Notes under the pieces: generated by a model
Database searches by the model: none
Told to the model about the DNA's origin: nothing
What the model saw: only the letters and a program-made list of their open reading frames with translations
Shown here: positions 32,840 to 41,464 of the stretch, piece by piece
Layout: the number at the start of each line of letters is the position of its first letter
Position numbering within the stretch: position 1 is the stretch's first letter
Position numbers and translations under genes: made by a program
Assembly (NCBI GenBank): GCA_947643595.1
Contig: CANRWP010000018.1
Span: 1-57,031, forward strand
Direction of reading: 5' to 3'
Origin: an uncultured bacterium
Lineage (GTDB): Bacteria; Bacillota; Clostridia; Lachnospirales; Lachnospiraceae
Length of the DNA stretch: 57,031 nucleotides

Positions 32840-34612
32840 ATGGATAAAACGGATAAGAGGCAGCGGGGATCTGTCTACATGAATATCTGTTATCAGATTA
32901 TCGATGACATTGTAAAGAACAAGTATTCAGTTGGCGATCTGATACCGACACAAAACGAACTCGCGGAGAAATTTCAGGTCAGCAGGACGACGATCCGCGA
33001 GGCGATCAAGGAGTTGGTCCGACGCAATATATTAAAAGCAGTCAAGGGGAAAGGGACTTTTGTGGTGGCAAAACCGGGGGAGCTTGCCCGGAATAGCCAT
33101 ACGGAGGGATTTTCGGGAGCGCAATTCCGAAATATTGGAAGAGAAGTACATTCCAAGGTGATTCTGCTGGAAGAAATACCTGCCGACAAAAAGTTGAGCA
33201 ACAAGCTGGTCGTTCCCGAAAAAAGCAGCATTACGCACATCCGGAGGATCAGGTATGTGGATCTGATTCCGCTGTGTGTGGACGATGCGTACCTGGTGAC
33301 GAAATATCTCGGCGGAATCGATTTTTTGAAGGAGGATCTCGAGACAGGCTCGCTGTATAAGATTCTGGAGGAGAAAGTCGGAATATATTTCAGGTATGTG
33401 GAAGAAAAATACCGGGCTGTGGCCTGCTCCAAGGAGTTTGCGGCCTATCTCGGCATCAGCCCCAATGAGCCGGTTTTAGAGATCGAAATGATCTCCTGCG
33501 ATGAATTTGGAAAGCCGGTGGAATACTGTGAAAATTATGAGCGCTCCGATCTGTTTTACACCGTGGTACAGTTTAGAAAGACGGCGCAGAAGAAGATAAA
33601 AAAGAATATTTATGATAAAATACTGGGCGCTTTTTTGGGAGCGGCTTCCGGGGACGCGCTGGGAGCACTGGAAAAAGAGGGGGCTCTGGATATGGAACAG
33701 GCCGGACAGTATATTGAGGCCTTTGCGGAGAGTGAGCAGATGGACGATGAGGGGGACTACCGGCTGAGAAAAGGCAGTGTGACGGAAGCCTTCAGTCTGG
33801 CATATTTTTTGGCGCTTGAGATGGTAAAGTGGAGCGGCGGCGTGTCGGAGGACGGCGTCAGGAACGTATTCCTGAAATGGGCGGAATATTTAAATTATCT
33901 GGAATTTTCGGATGAAGAGATCCAAAATATCGTGAGAGCCTGGAAGAGTGATGTCAGAGAGCGGGAGGTCCGGATAACGGAATCTTCCAACAGGGCTGCC
34001 ATGATGATCTTTCCCATCGGGCTGGCAAATGAGGGGAACTGCTTAAAAGCGATACAGGAGGCGGTCAATTTTACACTGCATATTTGTTCTTCGGGTTCTT
34101 CGGCTGCTGCTGCTGCTGCGGTCGCGGCGGCAGTTGCCAAAGCGATGGAATCGGAAGCCGGGATGGCTGACGTGCTGGAAGCCGGAGTACGGGGAAGTGC
34201 GGAAGGTTATCGGATCAGTCTGGAGAACGGGGCAGCTGCGGGCGGCGCTTCCGTGGAAAAAAGGATACGCCTGGCGATTGAGATCGGACACAGGGGGAAT
34301 TCCCCGGAGGAGGTCATGGAGGAACTCAGGGATCTGATTGGAACGGGTTATACGGCGACGGAATCCATACCCTGTGCGTTCGGGATACTGGCGGCCTGCG
34401 ATGATGATCTGATCCGGGCCATAAAGATGGGAATCAGTATCGGCAATGAAACCAATATTATCACTTCGGTTATCGGGGCGATCGCAGGCGGCCTTTACGG
34501 CAGCAAAAAGATTCCTAAGGAATGGCTTGACAGAATAAACCTTGTCAATAACTTTGATCTGGATTGGATCACCAGAAATGTGTCGGCCGAATACTATGAA
34601 ATAGAGAGATAA
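32840..34612 (+). CDS. GntR/HutC-type regulator fused to an inactive ADP-ribosylglycohydrolase domain
   Basis: A 590-residue three-part protein. Residues about 8-75 are a GntR winged helix (LIPTQNELAEKFQVSRTTIR). Residues about 85-230 are a UTRA ligand domain (ITHIRRIRYVD, PVEYCENYERSDLFYTVVQF). Residues about 242-560 are an ADP-ribosylglycohydrolase (DraG-like) fold: GAFLGAASGDALGAL, ESIPCAFGILAA, AIAGGLYGSKKIP. The metal ligands are lost: the TDD motif reads T315-E316-A317-F318 and the D-T-D-T motif reads N536-E537-T538-N539-I540, whereas both ARH enzymes of the operon keep them. An Ala-rich stretch near residue 420 (a GCT run) replaces a conserved helix. Start ATG 32840 is chosen for AGGAGA upstream; ATG 32816 would leave almost no leader. 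I infer a regulator whose dead enzyme domain senses the pathway's substrate or product. Confidence 0.9.
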   Translation: MDKTDKRQRGSVYMNICYQIIDDIVKNKYSVGDLIPTQNELAEKFQVSRTTIREAIKELVRRNILKAVKGKGTFVVAKPGELARNSHTEGFSGAQFRNIGREVHSKVILLEEIPADKKLSNKLVVPEKSSITHIRRIRYVDLIPLCVDDAYLVTKYLGGIDFLKEDLETGSLYKILEEKVGIYFRYVEEKYRAVACSKEFAAYLGISPNEPVLEIEMISCDEFGKPVEYCENYERSDLFYTVVQFRKTAQKKIKKNIYDKILGAFLGAASGDALGALEKEGALDMEQAGQYIEAFAESEQMDDEGDYRLRKGSVTEAFSLAYFLALEMVKWSGGVSEDGVRNVFLKWAEYLNYLEFSDEEIQNIVRAWKSDVREREVRITESSNRAAMMIFPIGLANEGNCLKAIQEAVNFTLHICSSGSSAAAAAAVAAAVAKAMESEAGMADVLEAGVRGSAEGYRISLENGAAAGGASVEKRIRLAIEIGHRGNSPEEVMEELRDLIGTGYTATESIPCAFGILAACDDDLIRAIKMGISIGNETNIITSVIGAIAGGLYGSKKIPKEWLDRINLVNNFDLDWITRNVSAEYYEIER

Positions 34613-34622
34613 GCATTGTTTT

Positions 34623-34671
34623 TTATAAAAAGCGCAGCGAAAAAGCCAGTAGCTGCGCTTTTTATAATGCA
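34623..34671 (+). terminator. Intrinsic terminator of the regulator gene
   Basis: A perfect 16-bp stem, ttataaaaagcgcagc (34623-34638) with gctgcgctttttataa (34652-34667), with a T run in the descending arm. It ends the regulator transcript and leaves the ARH operon dependent on its own promoter. Confidence 0.88.
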
Positions 34672-34732
34672 AAGCTGTCGGAAATGCAAACGCATTTAAA
34701 AAATATCCGGCTGTTTATCCGGAATATAAGAA

Positions 34733-34785
34733 TTGCCATTTTATGGAAAATGTCGAGAAATGAGCATTTTTTATATAAATGGCAA
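34733..34785. promoter_or_regulatory. Inverted repeat upstream of the ARH operon promoter
   Basis: ttgccatttta (34733-34743) and taaatggcaa (34776-34785) are inverted with near-perfect complementarity, flanking an AT-rich centre, and end nine bases before the -35 element. The arms contain CCAT/ATGG, the same half-site found in the candidate operators, so a regulator could bridge both arms. Other than this, 34672-34793 holds no recognisable feature. Confidence 0.45.
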
Positions 34786-34793
34786 GTTATATG

Positions 34794-34822
34794 TTGACAA
34801 TATAAGTCAAAGATGATAATAT
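34794..34822 (+). promoter_or_regulatory. Promoter of the ARH operon
   Basis: TTGACA (34794-34799), a 17-base spacer and TAATAT (34817-34822). The start of transcription would be near 34829, giving a leader of about 100 bases before ARH1. Confidence 0.72.
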
Positions 34823-34892
34823 TTCTTCAACAGAGATATTTATTATGGTAAAATTAAATAAAATGACTATGAAAATTTTTTTATATACATAA

Positions 34893-34904
34893 ATGAATAG
34901 CCAT
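34893..34904 (+). promoter_or_regulatory. Candidate operator of the GntR-ARH regulator, site 3
   Basis: ATGAATAGCCAT matches site 1 (32720) at 11 of 12 positions. It is located in the transcribed leader, 28 bases before the ARH1 start codon, where a bound regulator could block elongation, or it may mark a second, nearer promoter. Confidence 0.5.
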
Positions 34905-34932
34905 AATAAAATGAAAAAGATAAGGAGGGAAG

Positions 34933-35949
34933 ATGAAAACAAATGAAAAGCTATTAGGAAGCATATATGGGGCGGCCCTGGGGGATGCGATGGGTGCGCT
35001 GACGGAGACCAGAAGCGCCGAAATGATCAAGGAGGATTTTGGCGGTTTTGTGGAGACGCTGTTTTTGCCGCCGGAGGACTGTTTTGCCCACGGGATGCCT
35101 CTGGGCACGGTCACGGATGACTTCAGTCTGGCCTATTTTACAGGAGTTGAGCTCGTAAAGAGCGCGGGAGTGGTGGATGAAAAGGCGGCGAGAAATGCTG
35201 TCCTGGAATGGGCAAAGCACCCGGAATTCTTTCGCTTTGCAGGGCCGACGACGCAGGCGGCCGTACTGGAGATGGAAGGGGGAGAGAGCGTAAATGCGAA
35301 AGCATATCTGGCATGTGACAATTCAAAGGCGACAAATGGGGCCGGAATGAAGATATTTTGCGTCGGCCTTATCAACCCCGGAAATATGGACAAAGCGATA
35401 GAGGACGCCGTGACGATCTGCATGCCGACCCATCCGAGCAACACGGCGATATCGGGAGCCTGCGCTGTTGCGGCGGCAGTGTCGAAAGCGATGGAGGAGA
35501 AGGCAGGCTTAAAGGATGTGATAGAGGCAGGGATGTACGGCGCGGCCAAAGGATTTAAGCTGGGGACGGAGAAAGGGAGACGCCTGGCAGTTCCCTCTGT
35601 CGAAAAAAGAATCCGGCTTGCGGTGGAGATCGCGGAGAGGGGAGCAGGATGGGAAGAGACTATGCTGGAACTCCGCGATGTGATCGGAGCCGGGCTGATG
35701 GCGGCGGAAGCCATACCGTGCGTATTCGGTATTCTGGCGGCGAATCCGCAGGATGCTTTTGGCGCGGTGAAGATGGGCGTAAATATCGGGGACGATACGG
35801 ATACGGTGGCGACTATGGTCGGGGCGGTTGCGGGAGCCCTGTACGGGATGAGCAATCTGCCTGGCGATTATCTCAAACTGATCAGTGAGACAAACGGGCT
35901 CGACATAGAAGGCCTTGCAAAAAAAATAGAGGAAGTGTTTTACGTATGA
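34933..35949 (+). CDS. ADP-ribosylglycohydrolase family protein (ARH1), catalytic motifs intact
   Basis: The 338-residue protein belongs to the DraG/ARH family, all-alpha dinuclear-metal hydrolases that cleave glycosidic bonds to ribose, classically ADP-ribose on arginine. It has GSIYGAALGDAMGALTE, the first metal motif T61-D62-D63 (VTDDFSLAYF) and the second D287-D288-T289-D290-T291 (NIGDDTDTVATM). Bacterial relatives inside sugar-import operons probably act on small glycosides rather than proteins. First gene of the operon behind a strong RBS (AAGGAGGG); it overlaps the PfkB kinase gene by four bases. It is paralogous to ARH2 (42481) and to the dead domain in the regulator. Confidence 0.9.
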   Translation: MKTNEKLLGSIYGAALGDAMGALTETRSAEMIKEDFGGFVETLFLPPEDCFAHGMPLGTVTDDFSLAYFTGVELVKSAGVVDEKAARNAVLEWAKHPEFFRFAGPTTQAAVLEMEGGESVNAKAYLACDNSKATNGAGMKIFCVGLINPGNMDKAIEDAVTICMPTHPSNTAISGACAVAAAVSKAMEEKAGLKDVIEAGMYGAAKGFKLGTEKGRRLAVPSVEKRIRLAVEIAERGAGWEETMLELRDVIGAGLMAAEAIPCVFGILAANPQDAFGAVKMGVNIGDDTDTVATMVGAVAGALYGMSNLPGDYLKLISETNGLDIEGLAKKIEEVFYV

Positions 35950-36881
35950 GCGGAGAGAAATATGTGGTGGCGGTCGGCGCGGTCTGCATAGATGAGTACT
36001 ATCGCGGGGAGAGCTGGCCGGAGGAAGGCGATAAGAGCCTGGTAAAGAGCGACGGAAGCAGAGTCGGAGGCATGATACCCAATGCGGCCTGCGTATTTGC
36101 GGGCTACGGGGTAAAGACTTATTTTTATGATGTTGTCAATGAAAGTGACCAGACGAGAAAAATGCTGGAGGATCTTCAGTCCTACGGGCTGGATATCTCT
36201 CCGGTGGTGTATGATCCGTCTCTTCCGGATACGAAATGTATCATCGTACTGACAAGGGGGGAGAGGACAATACTGGTGGTGGATTCGGAGAAACCGACGC
36301 TGGAGTTGGAAGGAGAGCGCCTGGAGCTGTTTCGCAATGCGGCGTATATCTATTCGTCGGTGAGTGAGATGAAACATTTTGTCGATCCGGCGGAACTGGC
36401 AAAAGATCTGAAAGCCCACGGTGCACAGCTGGTATTTGATGTGGAGACGGCAAACTATTCGGAGGAAGACGAAGAATTGCTCATGTGCGCTGATATTTTA
36501 TTTTATAATGAGTATGCATTTGATTATTTTAGGAGAGATAAGAGCGGTGAAGAATACATTGAGTATCTTTTAGAGAGAGGGGTAAAGATCATTACAGTCA
36601 CTTACGGGGAAAAGGGAAGCAGGACTTACACGCCGGGGGAAAGAAATCGGACAGAGGCCGCCAAAATGGAAGTCTCCGATCCCACCGGCGCGGGAGATAC
36701 CTTTAACAGCTCTTTTGTGAGGTGTCTTCTGGAAGGAATGGATATCCACAGAGCAGCCAGCTTTGCCAATATGGCGGCCGGTTATGCGGTGACCCGCCTT
36801 GGCCCGAAGGGAGGGGTACAGTCCGCGGAGCATGTGGAGCGCCTGCTGAAGGAAAATCCTTTAAAGCAATTGAAACAATGA
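35946..36881 (+). CDS. PfkB-family carbohydrate/nucleoside kinase
   Basis: A 311-residue ribokinase-like enzyme. The anion hole and catalytic base are in DPTGAGDTFNSSF (D251), and the N-terminal VAVGAVCIDEYYRGESWPEE together with GGMIPNAACVFAGYG replaces the usual ribokinase GGKGANQA motif, so the sugar site differs from ribokinase. PfkB kinases phosphorylate ribose, nucleosides, fructose-type sugars and related compounds. Its translational coupling to ARH1 suggests it phosphorylates the sugar freed by the glycohydrolase, or the glycoside itself. The substrate cannot be set from sequence. Confidence 0.88.
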   Translation: MSGEKYVVAVGAVCIDEYYRGESWPEEGDKSLVKSDGSRVGGMIPNAACVFAGYGVKTYFYDVVNESDQTRKMLEDLQSYGLDISPVVYDPSLPDTKCIIVLTRGERTILVVDSEKPTLELEGERLELFRNAAYIYSSVSEMKHFVDPAELAKDLKAHGAQLVFDVETANYSEEDEELLMCADILFYNEYAFDYFRRDKSGEEYIEYLLERGVKIITVTYGEKGSRTYTPGERNRTEAAKMEVSDPTGAGDTFNSSFVRCLLEGMDIHRAASFANMAAGYAVTRLGPKGGVQSAEHVERLLKENPLKQLKQ

Positions 36882-36914
36882 GTATTTGAAGTATCAGGAA
36901 AGAGGTGATTTATA

Positions 36915-38423
36915 TTGTCGGAACCTGTTTTGCAGACAAAGGGAATTGAAAAGAGTTTTTTTGGCGTCCAGGTGCTCAAGGGAATCGATTTTGAGGTCCG
37001 CAGAGGTGAGATCATGGGGCTTGTGGGAGAAAACGGAGCCGGAAAGTCCACGCTGATGAAGATCATTACCGGACTGTATACAAATGACGGCGGAACGATT
37101 CTGTTTGAGGGAAATCCGGTGGTGTTCCCGGACCCGAGCAAAGCGCGGGATGTGGGGATATCCATTATTCATCAGGAATTCAATTTGTTTTCTCAGCTGT
37201 CTGTCGCGGAAAATATTTTTCTGGACAGAAAGGATTACAGAAACCGGTATGGTATCGTTGACTGGAAAAAGATGTACGGCGATGCGGAACGCATTCTGAG
37301 GGAACTGGGGGCGGACCTGGATGTGCGCACGCTGGTCAGACAGCTTTCGGTCAGGGAACAGCAGCTTGTGGAGATCGCAAAAGCCGTCTCCGCCAATGCG
37401 AAAGTTCTGATCATGGATGAACCATCTGCCGCACTGCCGGACAATGAAGTGCAGAAAATGTTCCATGTGGTTAGAATGCTGAAAGACAGAGGGGTCGCCA
37501 TCGTCTATATCTCGCATCGAATGAAAGAGATCGAGGAGATCTGCGACCGGGTGAGCGTGCTGCGGGACGGCAGGAACGAAGGCGTGGTGGAGATGTCGAA
37601 AGGAAAAGTCGATGACGTGATATCCATGATGATCGGACGCGAGATCAGCGATTATTATCCGCACAGCAGGAGATCTTTCGGCCAGGTGGTTCTGCGCGTG
37701 GAAGGCGTTTCCGGACAGGGGTTAGAGGAGACATCTCTGGAGATAAAATCCGGGGAAGTCGTAGGTCTTTACGGCCTTGCCGGTTCGGGGACCACCGATT
37801 TTGCGGAGATCGTCATGGGACTTTCCAGGAGAAGTGCCGGGAAAGTTTTTTATAAGGAAGCGGAGGTAAAGAGAGACTCCATAAAGGCGGCGATGAGCGC
37901 CGGAATAGCGTATGTACCGCCTGACAGGCGGAAAGAAGGAATCATCGTGATGATGGACATCACGCAGAATACCGTGATGGCAAATCTGAGAGCATATGAG
38001 AAGGCGGGTGTTCTTCAAAACAAAAAGATATATGAGAAAGTGGAGGAACATGTGGAAAATCTGCAGATCAAATGCGCGGGACAGAGCCAGCAGGTACTGC
38101 GGCTTTCCGGCGGGAATCAGCAGAAAGTCGTGCTGGCAAAATGGCTGGACAGAAATCCGGGGCTTCTGATTCTGAACGAACCGACAAGAGGCGTGGATGT
38201 AGGCGCTAAGAGCGAGATCTACAGAATGATCGATAAACTGGCGAACGAGGGACTGGGAATCCTCATGATCTCCTCGGAGGTGCCGGAAGTGCTGGGCGTC
38301 AGCGACCGGGTTGTCGTTATGTGCCGCGGCAGAGTAACAGGCGAGTACGTCAATGAAGGAATCGGGCAGGATGTGCTGCTGAAAGCGGCATCCAGCAATG
38401 CGGGAGGTGAAGAGAATGAATAA
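36915..38423 (+). CDS. CUT2-type sugar ABC transporter ATPase (RbsA-like)
   Basis: A 502-residue tandem ATPase of the ribose/galactose/AI-2 class. The first domain has Walker A GENGAGKSTLMKI, the signature LSVREQQLVEIAKAV and Walker B VLIMDEPSAALPD. The second has the degenerate P-loop usual for this class (LYGLAGSGTTDFAEIV), with signature LSGGNQQKVVLAKWL and LLILNEPTRGVDVGAK. The start is TTG 36915 behind AGAGGTGA. It overlaps the first permease gene by eight bases. It energises import of the locus substrate. Confidence 0.95.
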   Translation: MSEPVLQTKGIEKSFFGVQVLKGIDFEVRRGEIMGLVGENGAGKSTLMKIITGLYTNDGGTILFEGNPVVFPDPSKARDVGISIIHQEFNLFSQLSVAENIFLDRKDYRNRYGIVDWKKMYGDAERILRELGADLDVRTLVRQLSVREQQLVEIAKAVSANAKVLIMDEPSAALPDNEVQKMFHVVRMLKDRGVAIVYISHRMKEIEEICDRVSVLRDGRNEGVVEMSKGKVDDVISMMIGREISDYYPHSRRSFGQVVLRVEGVSGQGLEETSLEIKSGEVVGLYGLAGSGTTDFAEIVMGLSRRSAGKVFYKEAEVKRDSIKAAMSAGIAYVPPDRRKEGIIVMMDITQNTVMANLRAYEKAGVLQNKKIYEKVEEHVENLQIKCAGQSQQVLRLSGGNQQKVVLAKWLDRNPGLLILNEPTRGVDVGAKSEIYRMIDKLANEGLGILMISSEVPEVLGVSDRVVVMCRGRVTGEYVNEGIGQDVLLKAASSNAGGEENE

Positions 38424-39360
38424 GATACTGAAAAGACAGGAAACACTTATCGCCATATTTTCCCTGCTTGTGTTTGCCGTGTTCTCGGTCTGCTCGGATA
38501 ACTTCTTCACGGCTACCAATATCCGGCTTTTGTTTCAGCAGTATGCGGTAAACGGCATCTGTGTGCTGGGAGTCGGCATCGTTGTTATTTTAGGGGGAAT
38601 CGATCTCTCGGCGGGCTCCATTCTGGCTATATCGGGAGCGCTGGGCGGCACCCTTGTAAAAATGGGGGTTCCGACGATTTTATCCATACTGGCGAGTGTT
38701 CTGACAGGTATGTTTTTGGGCCTTGTAAACGGTACGATCATCACAAAACTCCATGTCCCTGCGATCATCGCAACGATTGCCACAAATTATGTGTTCCGGG
38801 GAATACTGGTGATCATCACGGGAGGATTCTGGGTAAACAATTTCCCGAAATCGTTTACGTCCATGGTGACGGGACGGTTTCTCGGGTTATCCAATGTCTT
38901 CTGGATGGCCATGGTATTTTTGGCGGTGCTGACATTTGTGCTGCACTATACCAATTTCGGAAGGAAGATCTATGCGGTTGGGACCAGTGCCGAGACGGCG
39001 GAAAAATGCGGCATCAATGCGGACAGGATCTATATCCTGGGGTTTGTGATATGCGGCGCGATGATCGGCTATGCGGCGATGATGTATGCCGGGCTGTATG
39101 GGGCGATCAGTACGTCGGGAACCGGGGCATCGCTCGGGACGACGGTGTTGGCGGCAGCTCTCGCGGGCGGCATCAATTTTAACGGGAGGGGTACGCTGAT
39201 CGGCGGTACGATCGGGATGTTTCTGATCACGATCATCAATAACGGCCTGATCCAGATGAGAGTCTCGGAATACTGGATCAATGCTGTGACCGGAGCGATC
39301 ATTCTGCTGGCGCTGATCCTGAATGCGATGAACGCGAAAAACGCAGGGAGGGACATGTGA
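38416..39360 (+). CDS. CUT2-type ABC transporter permease 1 (RbsC-like)
   Basis: A 314-residue permease with eight to ten membrane helices. The BPD_transp_2 family pattern is visible: GICVLGVGIVVILGGIDLSA, FLGLVNGTIITKLHVPAIIA and the cytoplasmic coupling loop AVGTSAETAEKCGINADRIY. Start ATG 38416 follows GGGAGGTGA, 18 bases inside the longest frame. It is translationally coupled to the ATPase and to the second permease, and the two permeases probably form a heterodimer, as in LsrCD or YtfT/YjfF. Confidence 0.93.
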   Translation: MNKILKRQETLIAIFSLLVFAVFSVCSDNFFTATNIRLLFQQYAVNGICVLGVGIVVILGGIDLSAGSILAISGALGGTLVKMGVPTILSILASVLTGMFLGLVNGTIITKLHVPAIIATIATNYVFRGILVIITGGFWVNNFPKSFTSMVTGRFLGLSNVFWMAMVFLAVLTFVLHYTNFGRKIYAVGTSAETAEKCGINADRIYILGFVICGAMIGYAAMMYAGLYGAISTSGTGASLGTTVLAAALAGGINFNGRGTLIGGTIGMFLITIINNGLIQMRVSEYWINAVTGAIILLALILNAMNAKNAGRDM

Positions 39361-40310
39361 TGAGAAAATTTCTGGCTGATTACATAAAAAAAGACGGAAA
39401 CAGGAATGTTGTACTTCTGATCGTGTATCTGGTGATCCAGACGGCGGCATTTTCCATATTATTGCCGAATTTTATGACCGTGTCGAATTTTCAGAACCTG
39501 ATGCGCCAGAGCGCGGAACTGGGGATGGTGTCCATTCCGCTGGCGATCGTGCTGATGACGGGAAATATCGATCTTTCCATCGGCTCGGTGATGGGAGTGT
39601 GCGCGATTTCCATGGCGAGAATGCTGAGAGCGGGGCTTCCGATTCCGGCGGCGGTACTCTTTACGGTGTGTATCGGAGCGCTGGCCGGCAGTCTGAACGG
39701 GTTCTGCGTCGCGAAACTGCACCTGGACGGTCTGGTGGCCACGATAGGGACGCAGGTTATGCTCAGAGGATTCTGCTATATTCTGACAGGAGGGAGATCC
39801 GTGAGCGGGCTTCCGTCGGAATTTACGAGGGTATCCAAAATGTATGTTCTGGGCGTACCGATCAGTTTTTTGCTGATGCTGGCCATATTCGCTGTCGCTA
39901 TTTTTGTAATGCAGAAGACGAGGATCGGCATCCAGGTTCACGCGGTGGGCTACAATGCCAGGGCGAGCAGATTTTCGGGCATAGAGGCGGATAAGATAAA
40001 ATTTAGACTGTTTGTCATGAGCGGATGCGTTGCGGCGATCGCCTCCATGTTTATGCTGATGCGTTTTGCTAGTGCGGAGTCCGAGTTTGCAAACGGGTAC
40101 GATACGGACACGCTGGTGGCGATCCTGTTAGGCGGCATCAATATTGCCGGCGGTTCCGGTAATATGCTGGGGGCTTTTCTGGGTCTGATCACGGTGGCGA
40201 TTTTAAAGAACGGTCTGAACCATATCGGAATGACGGCGACTTATCAGCAGTTTATCGTGGGGCTGCTCATCGTGATCTCCGCTGTGAGATTACCGAAAAA
40301 ACGTGACTGA
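39360..40310 (+). CDS. CUT2-type ABC transporter permease 2 (RbsC-like)
   Basis: A 316-residue paralogue of permease 1 with the same family pattern: MVSIPLAIVLMTGNIDLSIG, ALAGSLNGFCVAKLHLDGLV and AVGYNARASRFSGIEADKIK. The stop of permease 1 and this start overlap as TGATG/ATGA at 39358-39362. It lacks close identity with permease 1, so the duplication is old, consistent with a heterodimeric channel. Confidence 0.93.
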   Translation: MRKFLADYIKKDGNRNVVLLIVYLVIQTAAFSILLPNFMTVSNFQNLMRQSAELGMVSIPLAIVLMTGNIDLSIGSVMGVCAISMARMLRAGLPIPAAVLFTVCIGALAGSLNGFCVAKLHLDGLVATIGTQVMLRGFCYILTGGRSVSGLPSEFTRVSKMYVLGVPISFLLMLAIFAVAIFVMQKTRIGIQVHAVGYNARASRFSGIEADKIKFRLFVMSGCVAAIASMFMLMRFASAESEFANGYDTDTLVAILLGGINIAGGSGNMLGAFLGLITVAILKNGLNHIGMTATYQQFIVGLLIVISAVRLPKKRD

Positions 40311-40357
40311 TCAGTCTCTATGGACTGTCAAAATATAATACAAAAAGGAGAAAAATT

Positions 40358-41437
40358 ATGATGAGGAAAAGAAGGAACAAAGTACTGGCAATCGTGTTGT
40401 GCGGCGGGCTGATGGCAGGCATTCTGGGCGGCTGCGGAGCCGGGCAGGAAGCATCTCAGGACACGGCGCCCGCGGCGGAAGAGACTGCGGACGCGGCAAA
40501 GGAGAATGCGGAACAGGGGGAGGCCGGCGGGAAGTCTCTGTTTCTCTGCCCGAAATGTGTGGGTTATGACTACTGGACTTCCTGTGAGACAGGAGCGAAA
40601 GCAGCGGCCGATGAATTGGGATATGATCTGACATTCAACGGACCGGCGGCGACGGACTCCGCACAGCAGATCACCATGATGGAAGATGCGATGACCCAGG
40701 GGATCGCGGGACTCGGCATCTCGGCAAACGATGCGGATGCCGTGGTCGATACGATCGCGACGGCGAAAGAAAAAGGCATCTACACGGTAGCGTTTGACAG
40801 TGATTCCCCGAATTCCGACAGGGACTACTGTGTGATTCCCGAGTCGGATGCGGCGATGGGGGAACAGCTGGCGGAGATGATCGCACAGGAGATGGGCGGC
40901 GAAGGAAAACTGGCGTTTATGGTGGCTTCTCTGAGCGCTGAGAACCAGGTGTCCAAATTCGAAGCGGCGGAAGCTTATATCCATGAAAACTATCCCGATA
41001 TTGAGATCGTGGCAACGCTTTGCTCCGATGATGAAAATGAGCATGCGTACGAAAACGCTCAGACACTGCTTTCCACATATCCCGATCTGAAAGGTATTCT
41101 GGGCTTTGCGGGGGCGGAAGCACCCCAGGCGGCAGCGGCGGTGGGACAGGCGATCGACAACGGAGACCTTGAGATGGGACAGATCTGCGTGACGGGGATC
41201 GGCTTCCCTTCCCAGTGCAGGGAAGGATTGAAGAGCGGCGTGTTGAAACAGATCTTAAGCTGGAATCCCCAGGAGACAGGGAAAGTGACGGTGTATGTTC
41301 TGGATGCGCTGCTGAATGGAAAAACCATAGAAGAAATTGAGATCGACGGGATCGAACTCCGGCTGGACGGTTCGTATGTATATCACGGATGTGTTTTACT
41401 GACACCGGAGAATGTGGATGATTACAATTATGCGTAA
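40358..41437 (+). CDS. Substrate-binding lipoprotein of the CUT2 transporter
   Basis: A 359-residue lipoprotein with signal peptide ending ILGGCG and an Ala/Glu-rich linker. The mature part is a Peripla_BP_4 sugar-binding fold, closest by eye to the RhaS/LsrB kind: ETGAKAAADELGYDLTFNGP, then QGIAGLGISANDADAVV, KGIYTVAFDSDSP and LGFAGAEAPQAAAAVGQA. The pair of Cys in FLCPKCVGYDYW at the ligand-cleft edge is unusual. Ligand unknown; a small sugar-like or glycoside molecule is expected from the transporter class. The gene follows the permeases by 47 bases with RBS AAGGAG. Confidence 0.92.
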   Translation: MMRKRRNKVLAIVLCGGLMAGILGGCGAGQEASQDTAPAAEETADAAKENAEQGEAGGKSLFLCPKCVGYDYWTSCETGAKAAADELGYDLTFNGPAATDSAQQITMMEDAMTQGIAGLGISANDADAVVDTIATAKEKGIYTVAFDSDSPNSDRDYCVIPESDAAMGEQLAEMIAQEMGGEGKLAFMVASLSAENQVSKFEAAEAYIHENYPDIEIVATLCSDDENEHAYENAQTLLSTYPDLKGILGFAGAEAPQAAAAVGQAIDNGDLEMGQICVTGIGFPSQCREGLKSGVLKQILSWNPQETGKVTVYVLDALLNGKTIEEIEIDGIELRLDGSYVYHGCVLLTPENVDDYNYA

Positions 41438-41464
41438 AGCGTTTGGAAATTCAGGAGATAAAAC

